DNA of 64,000 nucleotides, taken from assembly GCA_963847715.1 (NCBI GenBank), contig CAWKAZ010000009.1, positions 248,001 through 312,000 of the forward strand, written 5' to 3'. This stretch comes from Acidiflorens sp963847715 (lineage in GTDB: Bacteria > Acidobacteriota > Terriglobia > Terriglobales > Acidobacteriaceae). Positions 50,136-58,637 of the stretch are shown one piece after another. The notes beneath the pieces were generated by a model. That model was not told the origin of the DNA and made no database searches. It saw only the letters and a list, made by a program, of their open reading frames with translations. A program made the translations under genes and the position numbers. Position 1 is the stretch's first letter. Every line of letters begins with the position of its first letter.

Positions 50136-51776
50136 GTGAAGATTGCCCTCGGCCAGATCAACCCCACGGTGGGGGACTTCTCTGGAAACGCCGCCAAGAT
50201 TATCCAGTTCTCTCTGCAGGCACGAAGTGTTGGTGCGGGGCTCATTCTTTTTCCCGAGCTCGCAGTCGCAGGCTATCCTCCGCGCGACCTGGTCGAAATG
50301 CCCCTTTTTGTTGACCGATGCCGCGCGACGATTGAAAAAATCGCGGAGGAAACGGCTGGGATTGCCGTGGTTTGCGGGACCGTCACCCCGGCGCACGCAG
50401 AGTCCGGCAAGAAAGTGATGAACTCTGCCGCCCTGCTGCGCGAGGGACGGATCGACTTCATCCAGTCGAAGATGCTGTTGCCCACCTACGACGTGTTCGA
50501 TGAGATGCGTAATTTTGCTCCGGCTAAGAGCCAGCAACTTTTCAATATCAGCGGTAACCGCATGGCCTTGACGATTTGTGAGGATGCCTGGAACGACAAA
50601 CGGTTCTGGAACCGGCAGCTTTACGGCATCGATCCGGTCGAAGAACTGGTTAGGTCTGGAGGCAACTTCGTGCTCAATATTTCCGCTTCCCCGTTCTGGC
50701 TGGGAAAGCGGGAACTGCGCCACGATATGCTGACTTCGATCGCACGGAATCAGAAAGTTCCGGTCGCGATGGTGAACCAGGTGGGCGGCAACGACAGCCT
50801 GGTCTTCGATGGATCGAGTCTCGTGATCGCTCCCGACGGTCGGGTAATCGCGACGGGGAGGTCGTTCGAGGAAGATCTGATTTATTTCGATTCCGAGACA
50901 CTTACTGGAGATCTGCATCCACAGATCGAAGGGGAAGAAGGGAGCGCCTATGAAGCGCTGGTACTCGGCACCCGAGACTACGTCCACAAATGCGGATTCG
51001 AGCGGGCGATTATTGGGCTGAGCGGCGGCATCGATTCCGCCCTAACGGCCTCAATCGCGGTGGATGCTCTTGGAGCCAAGAATGTAATCGGTGTCGGCAT
51101 GCCCGGGCCATACTCGTCGCCGGGATCGATTGACGACGCCCGCGACCTCGCGCAGAGCTTGAAGATTCGCTTCGAACTGCTTTCCATCAATGAGATGTAT
51201 GACTCCGCCCGTCGCACACTGGCTCCGGTGTTCGAAGGGATGTCGCAGGACGTCACCGAAGAAAACATTCAGTCCCGGGCCCGTGGGTTATTGCTGATGG
51301 CGTTGTCAAACAAGTTCGGAGCGCTGGTGCTTTCAACGGGCAACAAGAGCGAACTAGCCGTCGGCTATTGCACTCTCTACGGCGACATGGTGGGTGGACT
51401 CGCCGTCATTTCGGATGTACCGAAGACGATGGTTTACCGGCTCAGCAAGTACGTGAATTCGCGGCGCAATGTGATTCCGGAAGCGACGATTTCAAAGCCG
51501 CCCTCCGCCGAATTGCGGCCGGACCAAAGAGATTCCGACTCACTGCCGCCTTACGAAGTTCTGGATGTAATCCTCGAGGACTTCGTTGAGGAGTCGTGGT
51601 CGGTCGAGCAAATTGCCAGCGCGCATAATTTTGACAAAGAACTGGTGCGACGCGTGATCCGCATGGTCGAACGCAGCGAATACAAGCGGCAGCAGGCTGC
51701 GCCCGGGATCAAGATTTCCGCCAAAGCGTTCGGCTACGGGCGAAGATTTCCAATTGCGGCGAAAACCGAGGTCTAG
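50136..51776 (+). CDS. nadE: NAD+ synthetase, glutamine-dependent
   Basis: 546 residues. The N-terminal nitrilase (glutaminase) domain has the Glu41-Lys112-Cys148 triad (FPELAV, SKMLLP, TICEDAW). The C-terminal synthetase has the P-loop SGGIDS (295-300), with RARGLLLMALSNKFG and LSTGNKSELAVGYCTLYGD following. It amidates nicotinic acid adenine dinucleotide with ammonia from glutamine. GTG is the start. Cytoplasmic. Confidence 0.95.
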   Translation: MKIALGQINPTVGDFSGNAAKIIQFSLQARSVGAGLILFPELAVAGYPPRDLVEMPLFVDRCRATIEKIAEETAGIAVVCGTVTPAHAESGKKVMNSAALLREGRIDFIQSKMLLPTYDVFDEMRNFAPAKSQQLFNISGNRMALTICEDAWNDKRFWNRQLYGIDPVEELVRSGGNFVLNISASPFWLGKRELRHDMLTSIARNQKVPVAMVNQVGGNDSLVFDGSSLVIAPDGRVIATGRSFEEDLIYFDSETLTGDLHPQIEGEEGSAYEALVLGTRDYVHKCGFERAIIGLSGGIDSALTASIAVDALGAKNVIGVGMPGPYSSPGSIDDARDLAQSLKIRFELLSINEMYDSARRTLAPVFEGMSQDVTEENIQSRARGLLLMALSNKFGALVLSTGNKSELAVGYCTLYGDMVGGLAVISDVPKTMVYRLSKYVNSRRNVIPEATISKPPSAELRPDQRDSDSLPPYEVLDVILEDFVEESWSVEQIASAHNFDKELVRRVIRMVERSEYKRQQAAPGIKISAKAFGYGRRFPIAAKTEV

Positions 51777-51851
51777 TTGCGCGCTTTCTCGTCGGAAATG
51801 ACAACTTCGTCCGTTTTTGTAACAATCGAAATTCCAATCAAACACTAAAAT

Positions 51852-52775
51852 ATGACATTTACGAATCGCTCACTCTTGGCTGTTCTGCTGTTGTCGGCCC
51901 TCGCTTTTGCTCAGACAAAGCCCGCGTCCACTGCGAAAACTGCCGCCAAGCCGGCGGCGAAATCCGCTCCCGGGGCGGATGCAACCGGTCTCCCCACGGA
52001 AGATACGGTCAATGCGTTTCTTTTTCAGATGTTCGGTTACGACACCACGGTCACCTGGAAAGTGAGCGACATTCGTCCTTCTGAAGTGCCGGGGTTGGCC
52101 GAAGTGATCGTTCTGCTCACGAGCCCGCAGGGTTCAAACCAGAATAAGCTGCTGGTGAGTTCGGACGGCAAGCATGCCATCTCCGGAGACATTATGCCTT
52201 TTGGCGCGAAGCCCTTTGACGACGCTCGCGCCACGCTGGAAAAAGGCGTGAACGGCCCCGCCAAGGGACCGGCGAAGGCTCAGGTGACGATCGTTGAGTT
52301 CAGTGACATGCAGTGCCCGCACTGCCAGAAGGCTGCGCCCGTGATCGAACAGTTGCTGGCGCAAGAGCCGGACGCGCATTTTGTGTTTCAGAATTTTCCG
52401 TTGCCTGCCCACGACTGGGCGGCGAAGGCGGCGGGCTATGTTGACTGCGTTGGACGCGCATCGAACGACGCGGTCTGGAAGTTCATTCAAAAGGCGTTTG
52501 AAGACCAGGCCAACATTACCGAGGCCAACGTCGACGAAAAGATGAAGGCCGTAGCCACCGCCGCGGGCGTGAATGGGGATGAAATGGCCGCTTGCGCCGA
52601 TAAGTCTGCCACCAAGGCCAGAGTAGAAGCCTCGGTTCAGCTCGGAAAGTCGGTGGGCGTTACCGGCACGCCGACGCTGTACATTAACGGACGCAGCGTC
52701 CCGGGCGGCGCTCCCGCGGACGTGATCAAGAAGATCGTGGAGTTTGAGGCGAGCCAGCAAAAGGCGGACAAATAA
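51852..52775 (+). CDS. Exported DsbA-family thiol oxidoreductase with N-terminal domain
   Basis: 307 residues. Signal peptide MTFTNRSLLAVLLLSALAFA. An Ala/Pro linker and an alpha/beta domain (about 50-125) precede a thioredoxin fold (about 135-300) with the active site CPHC (MQCPHCQKAAP), an inserted helical domain, and the cis-Pro TGTPTLYINGR. DsbA/DsbG-like proteins oxidise or isomerise disulfides in the periplasm. No dsbB or dsbD is adjacent. The start has no ribosome binding site, possibly leaderless. Confidence 0.87.
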   Translation: MTFTNRSLLAVLLLSALAFAQTKPASTAKTAAKPAAKSAPGADATGLPTEDTVNAFLFQMFGYDTTVTWKVSDIRPSEVPGLAEVIVLLTSPQGSNQNKLLVSSDGKHAISGDIMPFGAKPFDDARATLEKGVNGPAKGPAKAQVTIVEFSDMQCPHCQKAAPVIEQLLAQEPDAHFVFQNFPLPAHDWAAKAAGYVDCVGRASNDAVWKFIQKAFEDQANITEANVDEKMKAVATAAGVNGDEMAACADKSATKARVEASVQLGKSVGVTGTPTLYINGRSVPGGAPADVIKKIVEFEASQQKADK

Positions 52776-52791
52776 CTCGGGCGAATCCGAA

Positions 52792-54621
52792 CTACTTTAG
52801 CCAGATTTCCGGCGATTCCGTACGGCCCGCGCTGGTGACCACATAGGGCGTGATCAGGATCAGCAGTTCGTCCTCTTCATTTTGTTTTGTATTCTGCGAG
52901 GTCAGCACACCAAATCCTGGGATTTGCCCAAAGGCCGGCAGACCGCTCAAGCTCTTCTGATCCGACGCGGTGATCATTCCCGCCACAACCGCCGGTTCAC
53001 CCTCTTTGAGCAGGATTCCACCCTTGAACTCACGGTTGAGGATGTCGGGAATTCCGTTCGAATTCGTACTGCCCAAGGTGCGGAACTGTACTTCAAGTTC
53101 AAGGGCTACATCGGAATTGTGGTGCACAAAAGGCTTTGCCTTGAGGGTGAGCCCGATGTCCTCATAACTGACGGACGGGAAGGCCGGCGTGAACGACTGG
53201 TTGCCGATTACCTGTGCGATAGCGGGGTTGTTGTAAATCGGAGCAAAACTGGCGTTGAGGATGGGATAGCGCGATCCCAGCTTGAATGTCGCCTCCTTCT
53301 CCTGCGCTGCTCGCAACTGCACGTGCTCGAGCGAACGCACGGAGCTTTCATTCATCGTCAGGGCAGCCGAAAGCTGATCCAGGCTCAGTCCCATCAACGT
53401 GAGGCCGCCGCCGAAAGTTGCCAGCGGCTGGCTGAAGATTGAATTCTGTTGGCCTTGCAACTGCGCCAGCAGTGCGGAGATGCTCTGATTGCCCGCCTGA
53501 TTAATTCCGCCGGAGGCAATCAGCTGGTTGATCAGGTCCTGGATATTCTGGCCGCCTAGCGCCGCGAGAGCAGATGCCGGAATATTAAAAAGATTGAAAT
53601 TATTCGGAACGTGGATGCCCATATTCCGCATGTAGGAGTGGTTGATTTGGAAAATTTGCAGATCGAGCATCACCTCCGGCCTCGGACTATCCAGTTGCCC
53701 AAGGTACTGCGTCGCAGCCTCCAGCGCGGCCTGTGGCCCACGCAGCGTGATCGTGCTCGACGCCGCATTCAGGCTCGCGAACTTGAACTCAAATAGTGTG
53801 CGCAGCGAGTTGAGGACCTCGTTCAATCCCTGCGGGGTGTCACCGGTGGGAATATAAAACGTTCGCAGGCCCATCCGATCAAAGAATCGATGATTTTCGG
53901 GGTTGTCGGCGCAGGCAAAAAGAACGGTGTCTTCCAGAGCAAACGTGAAGGTCTTTGTGGCTTCCGAGGCCGCCTGCATGGCGGTCGAGAAGTCGGCGTT
54001 TTCCAAGTCAAAGCGCACGCGGCGACTGGGAAAGGGATCGTCGAACAACGCCGTCAGCCCATAGCTGGTCGCGACTGCCGTAATCAGGCCGCGTGAATCT
54101 CCGCGAAAGTGAAAATCATGGCGGCCGTCGATCGGTTTTGCGGCGATGGAATCGGAGCTGTCAACCAACTGTGGAGCCCCGGCGCTATGTACTGGTATCG
54201 GTCCCAAGGCGTCGCCGATGCGTTGCTGGGCAAACTCGTTCTGCGGATCGAGATTCAGGGCCGTGCGGAACTCGGCCAACGCTTCCAGTTGCCGCCCGGC
54301 GAGAAGTTCACTGTTGCCGCGCTCCAGGTGTATTCCGGCCAGATGCTGTCGTGTCATTTCGCGCGCGGTGAGGTATTCCACGTTCTGGGGAACAAGGCGC
54401 GCTGCCTCTTCAAATTCGTAAAAAGCCTGGTCCAGACTCTGCGAGCGTTCGAGTTTAATACCGCGCGCGAAGGCCTTCCGGGCAGCTTTCAGATCCTTAG
54501 CCGGACCGTTGCAGGCTGGAGCTCCGCCAGAATCTGAGCAGATCGGCGCTGGCGCAATCGGAGTCTCCCCCGCTCGGCACACTCCGGAAACCAATAGGCA
54601 CACCGCTACCAGCCATCGCAT
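52792..54621 (-). CDS. Type II/type IV pilus-type secretin with N-terminal TPRs
   Basis: 609 residues. Signal peptide MRWLVAVCLLVSGVCRA, TPR-like helices (about 45-140, RGIKLERSQSLDQAFYEFEE), a secretin N-type domain (about 160-240), a short secretin N0/N1-type domain (IFEFKFASLNAASSTITLRG), and the C-terminal secretin domain (about 400-600: SVSYEDIGLTLKAKPFVHH, LKEGEPAVVAGMI and a DELLILITPYVV end). It forms the outer-membrane gate of a secretion or pilus machine. The rest of that machine is not in the window; a prepilin peptidase is at 36580. Start at 54621 chosen over 54648. Confidence 0.9.
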   Translation of the reverse strand: MRWLVAVCLLVSGVCRAGETPIAPAPICSDSGGAPACNGPAKDLKAARKAFARGIKLERSQSLDQAFYEFEEAARLVPQNVEYLTAREMTRQHLAGIHLERGNSELLAGRQLEALAEFRTALNLDPQNEFAQQRIGDALGPIPVHSAGAPQLVDSSDSIAAKPIDGRHDFHFRGDSRGLITAVATSYGLTALFDDPFPSRRVRFDLENADFSTAMQAASEATKTFTFALEDTVLFACADNPENHRFFDRMGLRTFYIPTGDTPQGLNEVLNSLRTLFEFKFASLNAASSTITLRGPQAALEAATQYLGQLDSPRPEVMLDLQIFQINHSYMRNMGIHVPNNFNLFNIPASALAALGGQNIQDLINQLIASGGINQAGNQSISALLAQLQGQQNSIFSQPLATFGGGLTLMGLSLDQLSAALTMNESSVRSLEHVQLRAAQEKEATFKLGSRYPILNASFAPIYNNPAIAQVIGNQSFTPAFPSVSYEDIGLTLKAKPFVHHNSDVALELEVQFRTLGSTNSNGIPDILNREFKGGILLKEGEPAVVAGMITASDQKSLSGLPAFGQIPGFGVLTSQNTKQNEEDELLILITPYVVTSAGRTESPEIWLK

Positions 54622-54725
54622 AGTCACTACTATAGAATGCCCAACCATTGCTGTCTTGCGAGAGAAATACTCAATAGGGAACTACGGTAGTAATGGCCAG
54701 CGAAGGCGAATCCTTGACGAGGTCG

Positions 54726-55019
54726 TCACCGCCCAAATAATCCAATCGCCCAGCCAGAGGTAACGAGGCAGGCAAACGCCAACACCCCCAAAGTGCGCAA
54801 CTTTCTCAGGAGTGCCCCGTCCGGATATAACCTTGTGTATTCCTGCCATAGTCTCCGAGTCCTTGGCCAATACCACCAGAGCGGCGCGAACTGTTGTTCT
54901 TTAGGGAGTCGGTCATTCACCTTTTCTACGATCTCGGAACTTACAAGGCTCGAGGCCAAGCCAAGAATTAGCAAGCCCACTAGGCCAACAATTCCGATGG
55001 CGATTCGGGCAGCTGTCAT
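54726..55019 (-). CDS. Small membrane protein
   Basis: 97 residues with two membrane helices (about 5-27 and 77-94) and a basic, Trp/Tyr-rich loop between them (FAPLWWYWPRTRRLWQEYTR). AGGAAG stands 6 nt before ATG at 55019. It follows ymdB on the same strand after 11 bp, so they are probably co-transcribed. No known domain. The N-terminal helix lacks a cleavage site. Confidence 0.65.
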   Translation of the reverse strand: MTAARIAIGIVGLVGLLILGLASSLVSSEIVEKVNDRLPKEQQFAPLWWYWPRTRRLWQEYTRLYPDGALLRKLRTLGVLAFACLVTSGWAIGLFGR

Positions 55020-55030
55020 TCCAGAACTTC

Positions 55031-55822
55031 CTATCGCACCATCAGCCGTTCCATCTGGCTGGCGCGCCCGGTCTCGTCAGCGCATTGCACCACCACGGCG
55101 CACAGGCGAACGTCGTTGTTAGCGGCCTCGAATCGCGCCGGCATCCCGCTCAGGAAGCGGTCGATCACCAACTCCTTTTTCACTCCAATGACGCTGTCAT
55201 AGGGGCCGGTCATTCCGACATCGGTGATGTAAGCGGTCCCTTTCGGAAGCACGGTTTCGTCAGCGGTCGGAATGTGGGTATGCGTGCCGACGACAGCAGT
55301 AGCCCGCCCGTCGAGATACCAGCCGAAGGCAACTTTCTCAGAACTGGCTTCGGCGTGAAAATCCACAAAAACGATTTTCGACTTGATTTGTTCCAGTAGA
55401 CGGTCGGCGTAGCGAAATGGATCGTCGCAAGATCCCATGAACACGCGTCCCTGAAGATTCACGACGGCATAGGCGACGCCGTTCTTCTGGCCCTCATACA
55501 CTCCCCAGCCCGGCAGTCCCTGTGAAAAATTTGCGGGCCGCAGCAAGCGGCGCGCCGGACTGTGCGGGTTGCCATCCGCCATCTGGAAGTATTCGATGAT
55601 CTCTCGTTTATCCCAGACATGATTCCCGGTCGTCATCACATCAATCCCGAGATCGAAAAGCTCTTCGGCCAATGAAGGTGTAATGCCAAAACCAGCCGCC
55701 GCATTTTCACAGTTGGCGATCACGAGATCGATCGCGTGTTGTTTGCGGAGTTCGGGCAGGCGATCTTTGACGATCGTGCGGCCGGGGCGTCCAAAAATGT
55801 CACCGATGAAAAGAATGTTCAA
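55031..55822 (-). CDS. YmdB-like metallophosphoesterase (TIGR00282)
   Basis: 263 residues. Calcineurin-like phosphoesterase with DIFGRPGR, ANCENAAAGFG, TGNHVWDKRE, FVDFHAEASSEK and VVGTHTHIPTADE supplying Asp, Asn and His metal ligands. B. subtilis YmdB hydrolyses 2',3'-cAMP and affects biofilm and RNA turnover. TTG at 55822 matches the conserved start (x-NILFIGD). The 13 codons upstream (to 55861) are encoded by a CAGGTC-word repeat and look unrelated to the family. Confidence 0.9.
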   Translation of the reverse strand: MNILFIGDIFGRPGRTIVKDRLPELRKQHAIDLVIANCENAAAGFGITPSLAEELFDLGIDVMTTGNHVWDKREIIEYFQMADGNPHSPARRLLRPANFSQGLPGWGVYEGQKNGVAYAVVNLQGRVFMGSCDDPFRYADRLLEQIKSKIVFVDFHAEASSEKVAFGWYLDGRATAVVGTHTHIPTADETVLPKGTAYITDVGMTGPYDSVIGVKKELVIDRFLSGMPARFEAANNDVRLCAVVVQCADETGRASQMERLMVR

Positions 55823-55823
55823 A

Positions 55824-55862
55824 TCAGGTCTCAGGTTCCAGGTATCAGGTCGCAGGAACAAG
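55824..55862. repeat. CAGGTC/TCAGG word repeat at the ymdB start
   Basis: TCAGGTCTCAGGTTCCAGG then TATCAGGTCGCAGG: the word CAGGT(C/T) recurs four times at 7-9 nt. It is single-armed; I find no long complementary arm nearby. It overlaps the 5' edge of ymdB. Confidence 0.55.
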
Positions 55863-55912
55863 ATGCAGTGCGTCCGAAATTCGATGGTATCACGCTGAAA
55901 ACTGGGTATTCG

Positions 55913-57496
55913 TCACTGGGTGCTGATTTCCACCGTCTTCAGAAAGTCGTAGTTTCCGGACGGATTCAGCGTTACATTCCGTACCCGGCGCGTGTGCACG
56001 AGGACGTTATCGAAGTACCACAGGTTGATGGAAGGCACGTCCTGCGCGAGGATTTCCTGTACTTTCGCATATAACTGTTTGCGGATGTTCTGATCGGTTT
56101 CGCGGCGCGCCTGGTCGATCAGGCTGTCGATTTGCGGATTGGAATAGAACCCGCGATTCGTTCCTTTAGGAGGAAAGCGGCTGGAGCTGTAGATCTCAAA
56201 GATGTCGGGGTCCTCGTTCCCGCCGATCCAGCGCAACGAGTACAGCTGGAACGCCCCGGTTGTTACGTCGGCAAAAAACGTCGCGAACTCATAGGTCCGA
56301 ATGTCGAGGGCGATGCCGACATCGCGCATCTGCTGCTGCAGGACAGCGGCCAGCAGGCGCGTCGACTCCTCAGTCGAAGTCTTCATGGTTAAGTGAAAAC
56401 GGACACCGTTCTGCGGGAGGTATCCGGCCTGGTCGAGTATCGCTCGGGCTTTATCCGGATTGTAGGTGAACGGGATGGCGTTCGGATCGTAGGCCCAGCT
56501 CTGCGTCGGCAGCACGCTCGACGCCGGCTCGGCGAGCCCGCGCCAGATGTATTGCAACAATGGCGCTCGATCAATCGCGCACGCAATCGCCTGGCGAACG
56601 CGCACGTCACGCAACAATGGGTCGCGGGTATTGAAGGCCATGTACGCGAGAATCGTTCCCGGGCCGCGCTCGATGTCGAGATTCGGTTCGCTCTTGAGCG
56701 CGACCACGGTGTCAGGTGTCAGTGCATTGATGGCGAGGTCCGCGCTACCTTTGCGGAGTTCAAGTGCGCGCGTCGTCGCATCCGGAACGACCGTGAAACG
56801 AACACGGGAGAGGCGAGGTTTCTCACCCCAATAATTGTCGTTGCGTTCGAGAATGACTTCTTTATCCTGTTCCGCGCCGACGAGTTTGAAAGGGCCAGAG
56901 CCCATAGGGTTTCGAGTCATTTCGTCGAGCGCTCCGTAGGGAACAATGCCGATCGCACCTTCGGACAAATTCCACAGCAGGCTGGCATAGGGCTCCTTGA
57001 GATGAAAGATCACGGTCCAGTCGTCGAGAGCATCGATGTGCGCGACAAACCGGTAGGCCGTCGCTTTTGTGCTGCGGATCTTGCCCTCGAGCAGCGAATC
57101 GAAGGTCCACTTCACGTCGCGTGCAGTCAGGGGTTGTGCGTTGTGAAAGGTAACGCCGTGACGCAGGTGAAAAATGTAGGTCAGCGGATCGGGGTTTTCC
57201 CAGCGCTCGGCCAGTCCAGGTTGAACACAGAAATGGTCATCGCGCGTTAGCAGCGCGTCGAACAGCAGTTCGTCGATCCGTTCCGACTGCCCGTCCACGC
57301 CCACACGCGGATCAAGATTCGTGGGGCTGCTTTCTATGATCATCACGAGCGCGTTCGGATCGGGAGCTTGGGAACAGGAGAGTAGTGGCAGCAGCAATCC
57401 AGCAACGATCAAAACGGCGATGGTCGTCCTGACCCCGTGCAAGCGGCCTGGGAAGGAACTGCTTTCGGCTCTTTCCACCTTAGCCGCCCTACGCAT
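55913..57496 (-). CDS. ABC transporter substrate-binding lipoprotein, peptide/nickel type (SBP_bac_5)
   Basis: 527 residues. Lipoprotein signal ending LLPLLSC. SBP_bac_5 domain (about 60-500): SSPTNLDPRVGVDGQSERI, HLRHGVTFHNAQPLTARDV, FNTRDPLLRDVRVRQAIACA, and SINLWYFDN near the end. It binds peptides, or murein peptides in family members such as MppA. ATG at 57496 overlaps the anmK stop by 8 nt and follows nagZ-anmK, both peptidoglycan-recycling genes, which suggests a muropeptide ligand. No permease genes follow. Confidence 0.88.
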   Translation of the reverse strand: MRRAAKVERAESSSFPGRLHGVRTTIAVLIVAGLLLPLLSCSQAPDPNALVMIIESSPTNLDPRVGVDGQSERIDELLFDALLTRDDHFCVQPGLAERWENPDPLTYIFHLRHGVTFHNAQPLTARDVKWTFDSLLEGKIRSTKATAYRFVAHIDALDDWTVIFHLKEPYASLLWNLSEGAIGIVPYGALDEMTRNPMGSGPFKLVGAEQDKEVILERNDNYWGEKPRLSRVRFTVVPDATTRALELRKGSADLAINALTPDTVVALKSEPNLDIERGPGTILAYMAFNTRDPLLRDVRVRQAIACAIDRAPLLQYIWRGLAEPASSVLPTQSWAYDPNAIPFTYNPDKARAILDQAGYLPQNGVRFHLTMKTSTEESTRLLAAVLQQQMRDVGIALDIRTYEFATFFADVTTGAFQLYSLRWIGGNEDPDIFEIYSSSRFPPKGTNRGFYSNPQIDSLIDQARRETDQNIRKQLYAKVQEILAQDVPSINLWYFDNVLVHTRRVRNVTLNPSGNYDFLKTVEISTQ

Positions 57497-58637
57497 ACGA
57501 AATCTTCCCAAGAATAGCCGCCCGCTTCGCTCCCGTAGCGGAAGGAACGTTCGACGGTCGTCGATGCCAGGTCTCATATGCGAGCATCGCGAAGGCCACC
57601 GCCTCTTTTGCTTCCGAAGGAATGCCGAATTCATCGGAAAACCGCAACGCGAGGCCAAGCGCGTTCAGTTCGCCGTGCAGCATAGCCATCAGCGTAGGAT
57701 TCCTCGTGCCGCCGCCCGAGACAATCATCTCTCGATAGCTGTGAGGCGCGCGCAGCACCAATCGCTGCACGGCCTCGGCGATCGACCGTGCCGTGAGGGC
57801 TGTAGCGGTCGCAACTACGTCCGCCTTATTCACTCCGCGGCAGAGCCGAAGAAATCGGCTGACATATTCGCGGCCAAACTCCTCGCGGCCCGCCGTGCGC
57901 GGTGGTTTCTGACGGAAGAATGGCGCGCGCAGCAACCGTGCGATCACGCCGTCCAGCACCCGTCCAGATGCTGCGATTCTGCCGTCGCGGTCGTAGCGCT
58001 TGCGGAAAAGCTCTTCCATTACCGCATCGATCACCATGTTGCCGGGCCCGGTATCGAACGCAATCACCCGACCGAGCGACGCGCCCGCGGGGATCGCAGT
58101 AAGGTTCGCGATGCCGCCAATGTTTTGCGCGATGCGGCCGATTCGCGGGTCGCGATAAACGAGATAGTCAAGGAATGGCACCAGGGGCGCGCCCTTGCCT
58201 CCAGCGGCCATATCCGCGGGGCGGAAATCCGAGACTACCGGTACACCCAGTCGATCCGCGACCACCGCGCCTTCACCGGTTTGCCAGGTGACAGCCAATT
58301 TTCGTGCAAGAAATCGTGTCGCCGCTCCCTGGTGATACAACGTCTGCCCATGACAGCCAACGAGATCAATCTTGACGCGATGCCTGCGCGCCGTCTTGGC
58401 CACCGCCACCGCGTACAACTCGCCTAACAGAAAATTCAAACGTGCCAGATCAGCAACGCGAGCTAACTCAGCATTCATGAATCTCAGGATGGCTCGCCGG
58501 ACCGGAGCGGGGAAGGGATATTCCGAGTGACCCAGAAGCGTGTGGCGCGGACACTCTTGTCCGCGTGCCGATACCCGCACCAAAGCCACGTTGATCCCAT
58601 CCGCCGAAGTGCCGCTCATGACGCCAGCGACAATCAT
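57489..58637 (-). CDS. anmK: 1,6-anhydro-N-acetylmuramic acid kinase
   Basis: 382 residues. ASKHA-fold kinase: MSGTSADGINVALV (N-terminal phosphate-binding loop), CHGQTLYHQG, GIANLTAIP, AFDTGPGNMVIDA, and VSGGGTRNPTL. It phosphorylates and hydrolyses anhydroMurNAc to MurNAc-6-P in peptidoglycan recycling. Residues about 22-33 (SARGQECPRHTLLG) are encoded by a palindrome also present at 3445-3464. Starts in an ATGA overlap with nagZ. Confidence 0.92.
   Translation of the reverse strand: MIVAGVMSGTSADGINVALVRVSARGQECPRHTLLGHSEYPFPAPVRRAILRFMNAELARVADLARLNFLLGELYAVAVAKTARRHRVKIDLVGCHGQTLYHQGAATRFLARKLAVTWQTGEGAVVADRLGVPVVSDFRPADMAAGGKGAPLVPFLDYLVYRDPRIGRIAQNIGGIANLTAIPAGASLGRVIAFDTGPGNMVIDAVMEELFRKRYDRDGRIAASGRVLDGVIARLLRAPFFRQKPPRTAGREEFGREYVSRFLRLCRGVNKADVVATATALTARSIAEAVQRLVLRAPHSYREMIVSGGGTRNPTLMAMLHGELNALGLALRFSDEFGIPSEAKEAVAFAMLAYETWHRRPSNVPSATGAKRAAILGKISYA
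58546..58565. repeat. Palindrome inside anmK matching the 3445 repeat
   Basis: CGCGGACA-CTCT-TGTCCGCG, perfect 8-bp arms. With flanks GTGTGG (5') and TG (3') it matches 3439-3466 except at a few arm and loop positions. It is inside the coding frame of anmK (antisense). Confidence 0.8.
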
